Shown piece after piece: positions 42,490 to 52,411 of a stretch of 64,000 bases of DNA. How positions within the stretch are numbered: the stretch's first letter is position 1; every line of letters begins with the position of its first letter. The notes beneath the pieces are model-generated. The model worked only from the letters and a program-made list of their open reading frames with translations. It was not told the origin of the DNA and made no database searches. The translations under genes were made by a program, and so were the position numbers. Source of the DNA: Magnaporthiopsis rhizophila. Taxonomy: Eukaryota; Ascomycota; Sordariomycetes; Magnaporthales; Magnaporthaceae. The DNA lies in assembly GCA_003049465.1 (NCBI GenBank), contig PYSS01000010.1, positions 186,001-250,000 of the forward strand, given 5' to 3'.

Positions 42490-42573
42490 GTTGTCGGTCT
42501 CAGGTGCCTGCGCGAAGACGGCGGTAGCCTGTTGATCCAGTCATGGCTGTTGGGAACACGACGGTGGCGGGAG

Positions 42574-42581
42574 TTTATATA
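42574..42581 (-). promoter_or_regulatory. TATA-like element of the GH71 gene
   Basis: TATATAAA on the minus strand, about 85-92 bp upstream of the ATG at 42489. Confidence 0.5.
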
Positions 42582-43094
42582 TCTGAGAAGGTAGTTAGGT
42601 AAGCTGGAAGGCCGGCAAGGCCCGAAATGTCGAGGCCACCAATTCCCAACACGATGGTGAGCCGAGATCCAAGTGTCGAGGCCACCAATTTCTTGACGCA
42701 ATGTCGATCCCCGACCCAGTTCGAGTGCTACCCCACGGGAACGAACCAATAAAACATTCCACACTGCGGCCAATATTGAGGCCAGACGCCTCAAGCTCCT
42801 ACAGGATGCCGCTTAATGGACCTCGGCGGACCCAAACCGGCGGACAGTCCCGCCCACCGAAACTAATCACCATTTCACTTGTTAATGCCACTTATTAAGC
42901 AACCGGTAACACCACCACGGTGTGCCGAAGACGGTTAAACCATCCCAGACCATGACGTGCGGAAGCCTAAAAGCAATAGTGTCTGCTGTCGTGCAACGGC
43001 GTAATTAGTCAGTGCATCTTGGAACCTATAAATCGCCCAAGGTCGTATCTTCTCACGAACAAAATAAGGAAAAATATACCCAGAAAGATAATCC

Positions 43095-43123
<29 letters not shown>
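43095..43123. repeat. Poly(A) tract, 29 nt
   Basis: Uninterrupted A run in an intergenic region. Confidence 0.9.
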
Positions 43124-43128
<5 letters not shown>

Positions 43129-43203
43129 GTGCTATCCGAATGGTATTTTATTTCCTTAATCTTTTCCTTCTTCCACCTGATTTTAAAACAACGCAATACC
43201 CCC

Positions 43204-43491
43204 TCACCTCCTCGGTAGAACTACGTTGGAGAAGATCCGACCATCAGGAGGCGTGGCGGACCCGGGCCTAAGCCCCTTCTCCCCGTTGGACCAGTTGTTT
43301 ACTCTGGCCCTAAGGGGGTCCCTCTCACGTCGCACGTACCAAACCTTGGGAAGGAAAAGCAACGTTGAGCGCACGAACTTGGCAGGGCGCCGGATCCAAG
43401 CCTTGTCGTGCTGCCATAGCGGCGTTTTGGAGTTCAGATTTCCGCCGTAAAAAATGGCAACTTCCTCGTCGTCTTCAATGTTTAGGTTCAT
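43204..43491 (-). CDS. Small open frame, 95 residues, doubtful
   Basis: From ATG 43491 the frame reads MNLNIEDDEEVAIFYGGNLN and ends SNGEKGLRPGSATPPDGRI...VVLPRR. It has an acidic start and a basic middle (KAWIRRPAKFVRSTLLFLPK). No domain or leader is seen. A CAG/GTGG sequence just upstream could be a splice site, so this may be an exon of a longer gene. It may equally be chance. Confidence 0.25.
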   Translation of the reverse strand: MNLNIEDDEEVAIFYGGNLNSKTPLWQHDKAWIRRPAKFVRSTLLFLPKVWYVRRERDPLRARVNNWSNGEKGLRPGSATPPDGRIFSNVVLPRR

Positions 43492-43904
43492 ATCCACCTG
43501 GCTTGGGATAGACGATCAGCTTACGATTTCCCGCCAGCCAACTGGCCCAACCTCGCCCTCGGCAATACTTACTGGTGAACAGCGTTTTCCACGGTGAGGT
43601 TAAGAGGTGGGGGCCCTTCCGTGGCGCGGGCGACTGAAGCGACACACGGCGCTGGGGTTCGAGAGAAAGACGCCAAAGATCATGGGGAACCACAGAATCC
43701 AGAAGCGCGCACAAAGCCGTGGGAGAATTTGGCGAGCGGACAAGCGGCACCACCGTGGCTTATTGGAGGCGTCACGGCTCTGATTCCCACGCCACCATGT
43801 CGGAGCCCCGCTTTCACTTAATACCCATCACCGTCCTCCGCTGGTCCTAGTCTCAGGCACAGTGAATCCAGACGAGGGTATCTCCACTCCTCGAGCAACC
43901 CAGC
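43492..43904. other. 5' region of the NACHT gene
   Basis: About 410 bp before the NLR start. No clear promoter element or other feature is seen. Confidence 0.45.
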
Positions 43905-45953
43905 ATGGCAGACCCGGCCACGATTATAGGGCTTACCTCAAGCATCATTACATTCATCGACTTCGGTGTCAAAGTCGTGCACCTCGCCATATCAGTCCGG
44001 GGCGCACATGGCGCGGCACCTGAGGTGCACGAGCTCGACATTATCGCCGAGGAGATCCGAGTTCTTAGCGATGGCGTCCTCCGTAGGAAATCGACCGCGA
44101 GCTTATCCGCCGACGAGGACCGCATGATGTCGATAGCGACCGAATGCAAGAAGTTGGCCGTCGAGTTACGTGCCCTCCTGGCGAATCTGATGGTGCGGGA
44201 GGAGGCGTGGTCTAGGAAGGTGGAAATCGGCCGAGTACTGTTCCAGATCATGAAGAGAAAGGGTGACATAGAGGGTATATGGAAGCGGTTGAATATGCTT
44301 GATTCCCGCCTGAGGCAGAGCGTCAGCCAGTCGCTGCAAATGTGCGCATTCCCCGGCTCTGTACTTGGATCCCCTTGCTGATAACCCGCCAGAGAACAGA
44401 GTTCGGCCATCTTCACCGAGCTAAAAGCCCTGGGACAACTGCGGCGCGATTTCGGCATCCACTGCGATGATAGACTGGACACCATCCAACGCCAAATTGT
44501 GGAGCTGGTTGATCAGACAAGGCAGTCACCTCAGCAGGAGGAAGCTTCGCAGCTTGCCCAGCTCGTCCCCTTGAAGGAAATGTTTGCCGCCTTCGAAGAG
44601 GAGCGCGCCCTGCGCCGGCATCAGGCGGCACTCGTCAAAAGCCTCTACTTCCCCGATATACGCCGCCGGTGGAATCAGGTGTCGCAGGCTGACGATCTCA
44701 CCAACGCCTGGTTGTTCGATCCGAACAAGACTGGCTTCCGGCAATGGCTGGAGTCGGGAAGTGGTATCTTCTGGATCACCGGCAAGGTGCGCCCCGCCAA
44801 CCCCTTCCCCCATCCCTCCCTCCAGTGAAATCTGACGCCCGTTTAGGCCGGCAGCGGCAAGTCGACCTTGATGAAGTTCGCGTCTGAACACCCGGAGGCA
44901 GAAAAGGCTCTGGCGCGCTGGGCCCACCCCGCGAAGCCGTGCTACCCAAGCTTCTTCTTCTGGAACCAGGGCTTCGAGATGCAAAAGTCGCAAGCTGGGC
45001 TCCTCCAGTCGCTCGTCTACCCCATCCTGCGCAGCCACCCGTCCGTTATTCCCGACGTCTGCTCGGACCGACTAGACCATGAGAGGTGGGAAATTGAGGA
45101 GCTCAAAGACGTTCTCCGGAAGATTCTCAGCCTGCCCGAGAGCAGCTTCCCGGTCAAATTCTGCTTCTTCATCGACGGCCTGGATGAGTACAACGGGGAC
45201 GAGGAAGAATTGGTGAGAGTTCTTGCGATCTTCGAGGACGCTGCCTACGACCACATCAAGTTGTGCGTGTCCACACGCCCCAGAGAACTTTTCGACAAAG
45301 TGTACCAAAGCCGTCGCCAGCCGCCGCTGGAAATCCAAGAGTTTACCAAGGGCGACATGAAGACGTATGCCCGGACCAGGCTCGAGGAGAACGACGGATT
45401 CCGGCAGTTGCAGGTCGCATCGCGCCCCGCGTGCGACCAGCTGCTGAGAGAGATCGCAAACCAGGCGCAAGGGGTCTGGCTCTGGGTTAATCTGGTAACC
45501 CGGGACCTGGTCCACGCCGTTAACCGCAGCGAAAACATCCAAATGCTCCAGAAATCCTGCGGGGGTTCCCTCGCGATCTCTGAAGCATATTTTGCCCATA
45601 TCATCGGGAGCATTAAGCCGAATTTCAAAGAGGAAATGGCGCAAATTTTCCTCATCACCGTCGAAGAGCTCCAGCCACTCCCGCTATTTGCCTTCTCGCT
45701 TCTCGATCGTGAAAAAAGCAATCCCAACTACGCCATCTCGGCCATTACACGCCCGCTCCGCGATATCGAAATCGAACAAGCCGACGAGGTGTGGAAAAGC
45801 CGCATGCACAACCGGTGCGGCGACCTCTTAGTTGTCCATGACGGGGAGCACCCAGTCATTCGCCGGCACGCGGTCGACTTCTGTTATCGTGCTACAAGAC
45901 GGTGCGGCGCGACGAGCCGTCTGCGCTGCTGCGGACCGCGTGGAGGCGCGTGA
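43905..45953 (+). CDS. NACHT-type NLR/STAND protein, C-terminally truncated
   Basis: Fungal STAND proteins sense non-self or conspecific signals through C-terminal repeats and trigger a death effector. Three exons (43905-44341, 44393-44786, 44847-45953) fit in phase and give 645 residues. The N-terminal region (1-140, MADPATIIGLTSSIITFIDF) is the helical 'fungal N-terminal domain of STAND proteins' type. The NTPase follows: WLESGSGIFWITGK, then, after a 60-nt intron, AGSGKSTLMKFASEHPEAEK (Walker A, about 278-284), FCFFIDGLDEYNGDEEELV (Walker B, about 383-391), and KLCVSTRPRELF (sensor). A DUF7791-like region with QGVWLWVNLVTRDL and PLPLFAFSLLDRE follows. At about residue 620 the frame fails: after RRHAVDFCYRA it runs into Arg/Cys-rich sequence and TGA at 45951-45953, while sensible codons go on in another frame. 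The intron exactly at the P-loop is notable. Confidence 0.85.
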
Positions 45954-46483
45954 GTGAAGTGCTGATCACCAACGGGGCTGACCTCGGGGCCTGGGTCGAG
46001 AGCGTCGACAGCCACAAGGGAAGGCTAGTCCCGGCGCTGACAGTCCCGGCCATTCTCGATATTTTGTTTGGAGGGGATGAGGCGCAGCGGCTTCGGTCAC
46101 TTGCAAGCGACCCAAAGGCAGGACTCCGGACTCGCTGGTTTTCCAGCTGGTTGCCGTCGTGGAGATGAAGCGCAAGACAGATGGTGTCGCTTGTCCAGGC
46201 AAAAGCGATCGCCGCGGAGGCCGGGAAGCAGTTGGCGCACGTGATGGAGACGGGCAAAGACCAGGCCGGAGGGCCGACCACTCAGACACGCTGTGAACGG
46301 CATAGGCAACTGGTGTTGGCACACAGCAATCAAAGGCCGGTGGGAGGGGCCGAGAAGCTTGGGGCTGTGCAGCAGATGATGCAGATCTACAAGACCAAGC
46401 TCGGGCCGGATCACCTAGACCTGCTGACGAGCATGAATACTGGCATTTCTGGAAACATCAAGGTCGACATACAAAGGCCTTAG
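45954..46483 (+). pseudogene. Out-of-frame C-terminal relic of the NLR with TPR remnant
   Basis: In the frame that continues the NLR sense, KTVRRDEPSALLRTAWRRVS and ITNGADLGAWVESVDSHKGR are seen (45893-46020), ending with a stop near 46168. In yet another frame, 46361-46450 codes for GAEKLGAVQQMMQIYKTKLG followed by PDHLDLLTSM. That is the core of the kinesin-light-chain TPR repeat typical of fungal NLRs (KTKLGPDHPDTLTSM). Only one repeat is left. So the gene once had a TPR sensor domain, now lost through frame changes and probably repeat deletion. Confidence 0.7.
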
Positions 46484-47416
46484 CGTTAATAAAAGACTAT
46501 GCCCAAGCTTACCAGCGAACCTCTGGCGCAGACCATTCATACACGCTATCGTTCTGGCCACAGTAGCCAAGTGGCACAGTTGAAATGTGGGTTCTATACA
46601 GTTCCGGAATTGACATGTAGCCACCGCTCCGGGCCGAGCCACTTAGCACAGTGGGGCTGCGAAAGAGAAAAAAAAACGCAAATCGAGCCGGTCAAGGTGA
46701 TATTGACGCCCCCTTGTCCACCCAGAAAAAGGTTTTCTACCTGCCGGAATATTCTATCAAAGCTTGTCATGGGACCGTGCGACTGCCTCCAACCGCTCTG
46801 AGTGAACGCGCTCGTGCACAGGCTGATATAGTAGCACTCGGTTGATCTCAGGTGAGGCAGGCAGGCTGCGGCAATGACACGCGGTCACGTGAATCGGGCA
46901 TGTGAAACCTGTCAGAACGATGGATTGGAGTTGACGCGACACTGGCCGCAAATCCCCGTCCTGGAGTTCCTTGCCCGCTTTTTGCCGCTTTTGGGTGGAG
47001 CGGCGATTCGTGCGCCAACTCGCAAGTGATTTGCGCAGGCTGACGGGAGATACCCAAAATATCACCTTTCAAACGAAAGCAGTAACACGGCGACGATCCC
47101 TACTCACTACAGCCCACTCGATAGGCGACCTGTGACGACCGAGATGCAACCAGCAGCGCCACGGAAGGATCATCAGACCCGGCTAGGGGTCCACCATCAG
47201 CAGCCCGAGCCCCGGCAGTGCCTCGCTCGGTCTCTTTGTCTCGGCTGTCGTCATTCCTGCCCGGGCAGCATTTATTCAGACTCTTTGCTCCGCGTGCGGC
47301 CATGGCGACAAAATGCAGCCAAGAAGCCAACCACGTTCAATTAGGTTGTTCTTACACAATAGAAACCATTAATCGCATAGACCAGACATTCCGCCAGGTG
47401 TAAGTAGTCTGTCTCA
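46484..47416. other. Intergenic, nothing recognised
   Basis: About 930 bp between the NLR relic and the DHH phosphatase gene. No TPR units, genes or RNAs are seen. Confidence 0.5.
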
Positions 47417-48887
47417 ATGCGACCTATCCAGCTCATCGTCACCACCGCCGCCGCCGCCGTGCTGGCAGCCACCGTGCCGGTCGCAGTCGACAGGAACTCT
47501 CCTCCGCAAAGTGTTCTTCTCACCACCAAACCCGACGATGCGACCTTTTCGGCAGCACGCCACACTGGGGTCGGCCACCTCAGCGAGTGGTCGCGGGAGA
47601 CGAAGCGCCAGTTCCTGATCGACTGGCAACGGGACCGGTCCTGGGAATGGACCATCGTCATGGGCAACGAGGGCGGGGACCTCGACAGCATGGCGGCCGC
47701 CATCACCTGGGCCTACCACCTGAGCCACTCGACCGCCAACACCACCAACCGCGTCAAGGCCGTCGCGCTGCTGCAGACGCCCGCGGACGCGCTGGACCTG
47801 CGTCCCGAGAACAAGCTGGCGCTGGACAACTCGCAGATGAGCTCGGGCCACTCGGACCTGCTGACCATGAACGAGCTGCCCGAGGACGCCGAGACGCTGT
47901 CCAAGGACATCAAGGGCATCGTGCTGGTCGACCACGCGCGCCCGCTTAGAAAGTGGGGCGACGCCAGGGTCCTCAGCATCTTCGACCACCACCAGGACAA
48001 GGGGGCGGCCCCGGCGGCCAAGCCGCGCGTGTTCGAAAAGGTGGCCAGCTGCACGACCCTGGTGGCGCGCCAGATGCTGGACGAGCTCGAGGCGCTTCCG
48101 GACGAGTACCACGTGCCGAACGAGCTGCTGGGGCTGGTGCTGTCGGCCATCGCCATCGACTCCAAGGGCCTCAAGTCGGGAACCGAAGAGGACCGCAGGA
48201 CGGCGGGCCGGCTCCTCCGGCGCAGCAGCTGGAAAGACTCGGACCTGGACGAGCGCATGCAGGCGATGGACGAGAAGCTGCGCGAGGCCAAGAAGGACCT
48301 CGACGGGCTCGGCGTCAGGGACCTGCTGAGGCGCGACTGGAAGGGCGACCTGGTCGACACGTACTCGCCCCGCACCCCGACCGTCAGCCTCGGCTTCTCG
48401 TCCATCCCGTACTCGCTCGACGAGCAGATCACCAAGACGGGCTTTGGCGAGCTGTTTGACTGGTTCGCCATCGAGGCTGCGTGGACGGCGCAGGTCGGGG
48501 CGGACATTAGCGTTGCTCGTAAGTTCATCCCCAAAAAAAACACACAAAACTGTGTAAACATTTTTTGTACTGATAAGTGCGCTACGTGCAGTGAACAGGT
48601 ACAAGGGGTACGACGAAAAAGGCAATAAGAAGAAGATCAGAGAACTCGTCCTGTGCGTGCGCAGCGACGTCCGCATCGACAACAGCCAGGCCGACGGCCT
48701 GTTCGACACGGTCAAGCGCGCCATCGAGAGCCACCCGGAGCTCAAGGCCAGGCCGTGGCACAGAGTCAACGAGCTCGGCGGGAGGCAGATGGTGTGGTAC
48801 TACGAGGGCAAGAATGCCGGCAGGAAGACCATTCGGCCGATCATCGAGGCCGCCGTCGAGGCTTGGGATATGGCGGCGGAGCTTTGA
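47417..48887 (+). CDS. DHH-family exopolyphosphatase (PPX1-like) with N-terminal hydrophobic leader
   Basis: Two exons (47417-48518 and 48592-48887) around a 73-nt intron (GTAAGT/CAG) give 465 residues. DHH phosphoesterase motifs are present: VMGNEGGDLDSMAAA (metal-binding D-x-D, about 88-90), DNSQM (about 137-141), VLVDHARPL (about 171-173) and IFDHHQDKG (DHH, 190-192). AIAIDSKGLKSGT and the DHHA2-like C-terminal half with YSLDEQITKTGFGELFDWF follow. Yeast PPX1 removes terminal phosphate from polyphosphate. Unlike the cytosolic enzyme, this protein begins MRPIQLIVTTAAAAVLAATV, which looks like a signal peptide or membrane anchor, so a secretory or vacuolar place is inferred. There is no mitochondrial-type Arg-rich leader. 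Confidence 0.9.
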
Positions 48888-49139
48888 CGGGTTGACACAC
48901 CGTCTGGTTCCATCGGGGTGCTACTCCGGACCCTTTAATTTTCTCTCACTGTATTAACACACTCTTTCGACTTTCTTTTTCTGCTTTTGTTGTTTCTTGG
49001 CATGGAAAAGGTAGCGAGGGAAGCGGGTTTGGGTCGACAAGATTGTTTGTAATCTGGGAATAAGCATTTAAGCAGGCATGCAGGACAAGTTCAAACAGAA
49101 ACACAATTTTCCATACTCTCCGTCTTCAACCCGGCCTCC

Positions 49140-51986
49140 CTAAACGATGGTCACTTGGTAGGTGCTCCCATCGATGCTAAAATCCTCCACGAGATGCTCC
49201 GGCCAGTCGGGGATGGCGCGCAACATTTTTGGATCAGTATCGGCCTTCCGGGAAGATGTGCCCTCCCCGTCGGCCGTGGAATCGGGCCTCTCGATCGAAG
49301 CTTTGATCCATTTCAAAGCCAGAGTAAGAGAGTCTTCCCGAACCTCTCCCGTATCAAGCAGGTGATGTTGCCGGATGCGAGCCAATTCCTCAACCACGCG
49401 CTCCTCGCTTCCCTGGATATATTCCTTTGTATCCTCCAGGACTGGTAGGAGGACGTAGACTGACGAGATCTTGTCAGCTGGGGAGGTGAGCATGTTGGTC
49501 AATATCTCTAACACCTGGTCCGACTTGCTGTCTGGAATCTCGGTGTAGATTTTCGGCGGTCGCATCGTCCAACTGAACCTGGGCTTCCACGTGTCCCCTC
49601 TGCGCCAGAAGCATATCTGCGGGACACCGCATGGTGTCTCCGGGGATAAAGCTTCACGCCGGAGTGTGCGCGGGCTGAGCATGTGGTGGAGAATGCGCCG
49701 AACCGGAAGGTCACGCATCTTGGAATTTGACAAATGCAGTTCTAGGCAGTCCATGCCCTGGAACTCTAGGATCCTGGGTTCCAAGTCCAGCTCGAACATG
49801 TTTAGAGCAGCCACCAACGCGCATAGGACAGCGCTGTCCATTGGGCGGCGTCCTGGAATAGTGTCGAGGGGAAAGGCTGGAGACATTGTATGCGCATGAT
49901 ATATCAAGCAAGCCAATCGACCCCAATGACTGCCGAGGTCCGGCTCCCTGAAAAATCCGAGAATCAGGCGGTGCAGGTCAGTGCCCTGAAGAAATTGGAT
50001 GAAGTCTCTTCGCAGGCCGGCGATGCTGATGTCGATACCTGGCATTAAGATGGAGAAAGTGCTGAGACAACCCCAAACAAAGATTCGGTGGCAGCACATG
50101 ACAAGGCGGAATGCAAGCGGTCTGCCGGGCACCTTCCGCATTATCATGCATTGTGGGCTGGCATCTTTGGACGTGGAGGTGAGCATGAAGACATGGTCCT
50201 CTCCGGGCACCAAGTCCAGCTCGTGAGGCGAATCTTGGAAGACGAGGCAAAACTCCCGTTGCTCCGGCTGAAGGGCACGCTGTCGGTGACGTCGACTTGC
50301 TATGCTACGCGTTCGCCCTGATGAGTGGTTTCTTTGACGGCCATTGCTAGGAGCCTCCAACCTCATCACCGTAAAGCCGTCTGCATGGCCGATCTGGACT
50401 GGCATGATTTTCAGGGGCATGAGATGAACTAGGCGAACGCTCAGGGAGCCAGTGCGGTCTTCGACATGGGCCCCGGTTCTCCAGTCGTGTCCGGGGTCGC
50501 TGGCTAGTTGGTACCGTATGCCATCGCGGAACTTGCGGAGAAGGTTGATCGTCCATTTTCCTGTTAGGCTCCTCAGAAGTGCTTCCCACAATTCGTCCAT
50601 CGTGTGCGTCGGGTGACGCCAGACCGAATTGCCAGCCGAGGGCCAAGGGACCCAGGACGGGTGCTGGCCCATATGCCGGGGTCCAGGCTGAAGCAGGATC
50701 TCGGGTGAATTTCCGTTGAACAGGATATGACTTGCAAAGCCGACGCGGGTCCAAATGAGACTTAGAGAGTAGTCGGGAACCAGGGATAGGGAGGGGTGGA
50801 GCAGGCCCATGATGCCGAAAACGTTGTCCCGTGGGTCGCTGGCCTTGGAGAACCCAGCCATTCGCAAGAGCTCAGTCGGGTCGGCGACAGTTCCTTGGGC
50901 GGCATGGGCCATCCAAGGCGCCTTTGTAGCGTTCCAGCTGGGGCGCCGTGTGTCATTGTGAGAATCACCGAGGAGGTTTGCTTTTAAGGGGCGATCAATG
51001 ATCAGCTCCACGTCTCGAATGCGAATGCATATTTGCTTGGAAAGGAGCAGCTCTTGGATGACCCAAATCCGGCTAAAATATCTTCGCTCGAGCACTTCCC
51101 GGAGACTGAGATCTGGGAAGAGCAGGTTTTCACCTTCTGCAGATGTGTTGAGGTCCTCCAACCTCTTTTTGGCCGGGTATACCGACCGCTTTGGAACTGG
51201 GGTAATGATGTCCGAGCCCAGATAAACGATAACACGCCAGGAATTGCTATAAATGGTTCGCATTTTGGCCACCTGCTGAGCCCGCTCATCCGGGTCGTTC
51301 TGGTTGATACAAAGGGCATCGACCCAAATAAAGCGAATGCCTCGATTCGGCCGAAGGTGTCGGAGCATGTCGAAGCAGTTCTTGGTCTGGAAAAGCGCAT
51401 CCCAGTACGACCCGACATAGACCGGCCTGCTTGGGGAGCTATCGTCGTCCTCTCCACCCCAGGTGTATGACACTGTTTCGTACTCCGGGCGGTCGTCGTC
51501 GCGATAGGTCTCAAGACTGACATGGACTGGCCATTCGTGGGCTGTCTCGTCGGGCGCTGGAGTGTCGCGGGAGTCAAGGACCAGTAGCCTGAACTCGTCG
51601 TGGCTTAAGGCCTTTGGGTAAATTGGCGAAGAAGGGTTGCCACTTTCAGGAACTGCTGACACTGGCTGACTGTCGTTGACACCAGTATTGGCACCGGCGT
51701 CAGATTTAGAGAGTGCATTGGTGCCAGGATCGCGAGCAGCGGAACCGGCGGTATCGTCGGTTGTTGTTGATTTCGAATATGTGACTGTGGGAGGCCATGA
51801 AAGGTTGAGCTGGCCAGGTGGCTCGTCGGGCGGGATCTGTAAGCCAGGGCCCTCTGCGACTAGCTGTGAGAGAAGCCGTGGGACATCTGGGGACGATTTG
51901 CAGATCTGGCATTGAGGCAGGCCGTTCGGATCGACGCGCATGCTCTCGTTTCTCACATCACACCCAGGCATGTGCCATCGGCTCAT
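49140..51986 (-). CDS. Large HET-domain protein, intact
   Basis: Single exon of 948 residues; the ATG at 51986 is first in frame. An N-terminal short Cys pair (CDVRNES...CQICKSS) and a Ser/Thr-rich linker come before the HET domain. Its motifs are FRLLVLDSRDTP (start of the domain, about 145), YETVSYTWGGED (about 188-199), IRFIWVDALCINQNDPDERA (about 247-266), QQVAKMRTIYSNSWRVIVYL, and SRIWVIQELLLSKQI (about 340). In the long C-terminal part, AGFSKASDPRDNVFGIMGLL is the usual HET-associated segment and the rest (about 480-948) has no known domain. HET proteins are triggers of incompatibility cell death. The gene is clean throughout, unlike the HET copy at 7.8-9.6 kb. Confidence 0.93.
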   Translation of the reverse strand: MSRWHMPGCDVRNESMRVDPNGLPQCQICKSSPDVPRLLSQLVAEGPGLQIPPDEPPGQLNLSWPPTVTYSKSTTTDDTAGSAARDPGTNALSKSDAGANTGVNDSQPVSAVPESGNPSSPIYPKALSHDEFRLLVLDSRDTPAPDETAHEWPVHVSLETYRDDDRPEYETVSYTWGGEDDDSSPSRPVYVGSYWDALFQTKNCFDMLRHLRPNRGIRFIWVDALCINQNDPDERAQQVAKMRTIYSNSWRVIVYLGSDIITPVPKRSVYPAKKRLEDLNTSAEGENLLFPDLSLREVLERRYFSRIWVIQELLLSKQICIRIRDVELIIDRPLKANLLGDSHNDTRRPSWNATKAPWMAHAAQGTVADPTELLRMAGFSKASDPRDNVFGIMGLLHPSLSLVPDYSLSLIWTRVGFASHILFNGNSPEILLQPGPRHMGQHPSWVPWPSAGNSVWRHPTHTMDELWEALLRSLTGKWTINLLRKFRDGIRYQLASDPGHDWRTGAHVEDRTGSLSVRLVHLMPLKIMPVQIGHADGFTVMRLEAPSNGRQRNHSSGRTRSIASRRHRQRALQPEQREFCLVFQDSPHELDLVPGEDHVFMLTSTSKDASPQCMIMRKVPGRPLAFRLVMCCHRIFVWGCLSTFSILMPGIDISIAGLRRDFIQFLQGTDLHRLILGFFREPDLGSHWGRLACLIYHAHTMSPAFPLDTIPGRRPMDSAVLCALVAALNMFELDLEPRILEFQGMDCLELHLSNSKMRDLPVRRILHHMLSPRTLRREALSPETPCGVPQICFWRRGDTWKPRFSWTMRPPKIYTEIPDSKSDQVLEILTNMLTSPADKISSVYVLLPVLEDTKEYIQGSEERVVEELARIRQHHLLDTGEVREDSLTLALKWIKASIERPDSTADGEGTSSRKADTDPKMLRAIPDWPEHLVEDFSIDGSTYQVTIV

Positions 51987-52411
51987 TTTGAGGCCCTGAC
52001 TTCTCGCGCAGGTTTAAGGCTGGTTGTCGCCAGATCGCTTGGCTGATTTTCTGATTGACGCGATGCCTCGATTGATTTGTGGGATTGAAGAATGGGTTCC
52101 CATTCGCACAAAACTCATGGTGGGCACGTACATAGGCATCCTGAGATGGAGGGCAGGGGCAGGCGGGGCGTATGCAGCCTGCAGCAGCCCAGCGGTTCGC
52201 CTACTGTTAGCCTATGTGATGCAGCAATATTTCGCCTCGACCAACATAGGCTACTCTCCCTTTCTACAAACACGCGGAGGTACGGTGGTGAGGTTTTACA
52301 TTTCCTGTCACCCAAAATGCGGACTCACGAGTAGGACTTTTTCATCTGCCCTCACATGACGACTGCCTATGTACCTACCTACCTATATACACACACCCCG
52401 AAGCCAATGCC
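51987..52411. other. Intergenic between HET and beta-helix genes
   Basis: 425 bp; the upstream flank of the HET gene and the 3' flank of the beta-helix gene, which reads the same way. TACCTACCTACC words are seen near 52370; nothing else. Confidence 0.5.

Larger units (their letters stand above)
42490..43203. other. Promoter of GH71 gene and intergenic stretch
   Basis: On the minus strand a TATATAAA element (42574-42581) lies about 90 bp before the GH71 start. The words GTCGAGGCCACCAATT occur twice, 46 bp apart (about 42629 and 42675). A 29-nt poly(A) lies at 43095-43123. I see no other gene. Confidence 0.5.

Noticed and set aside
47414..48769. Open frame of 451 codons on the minus strand
   Set aside because: Antisense of the DHH exopolyphosphatase gene. 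Composition and lack of motifs show it is a shadow.
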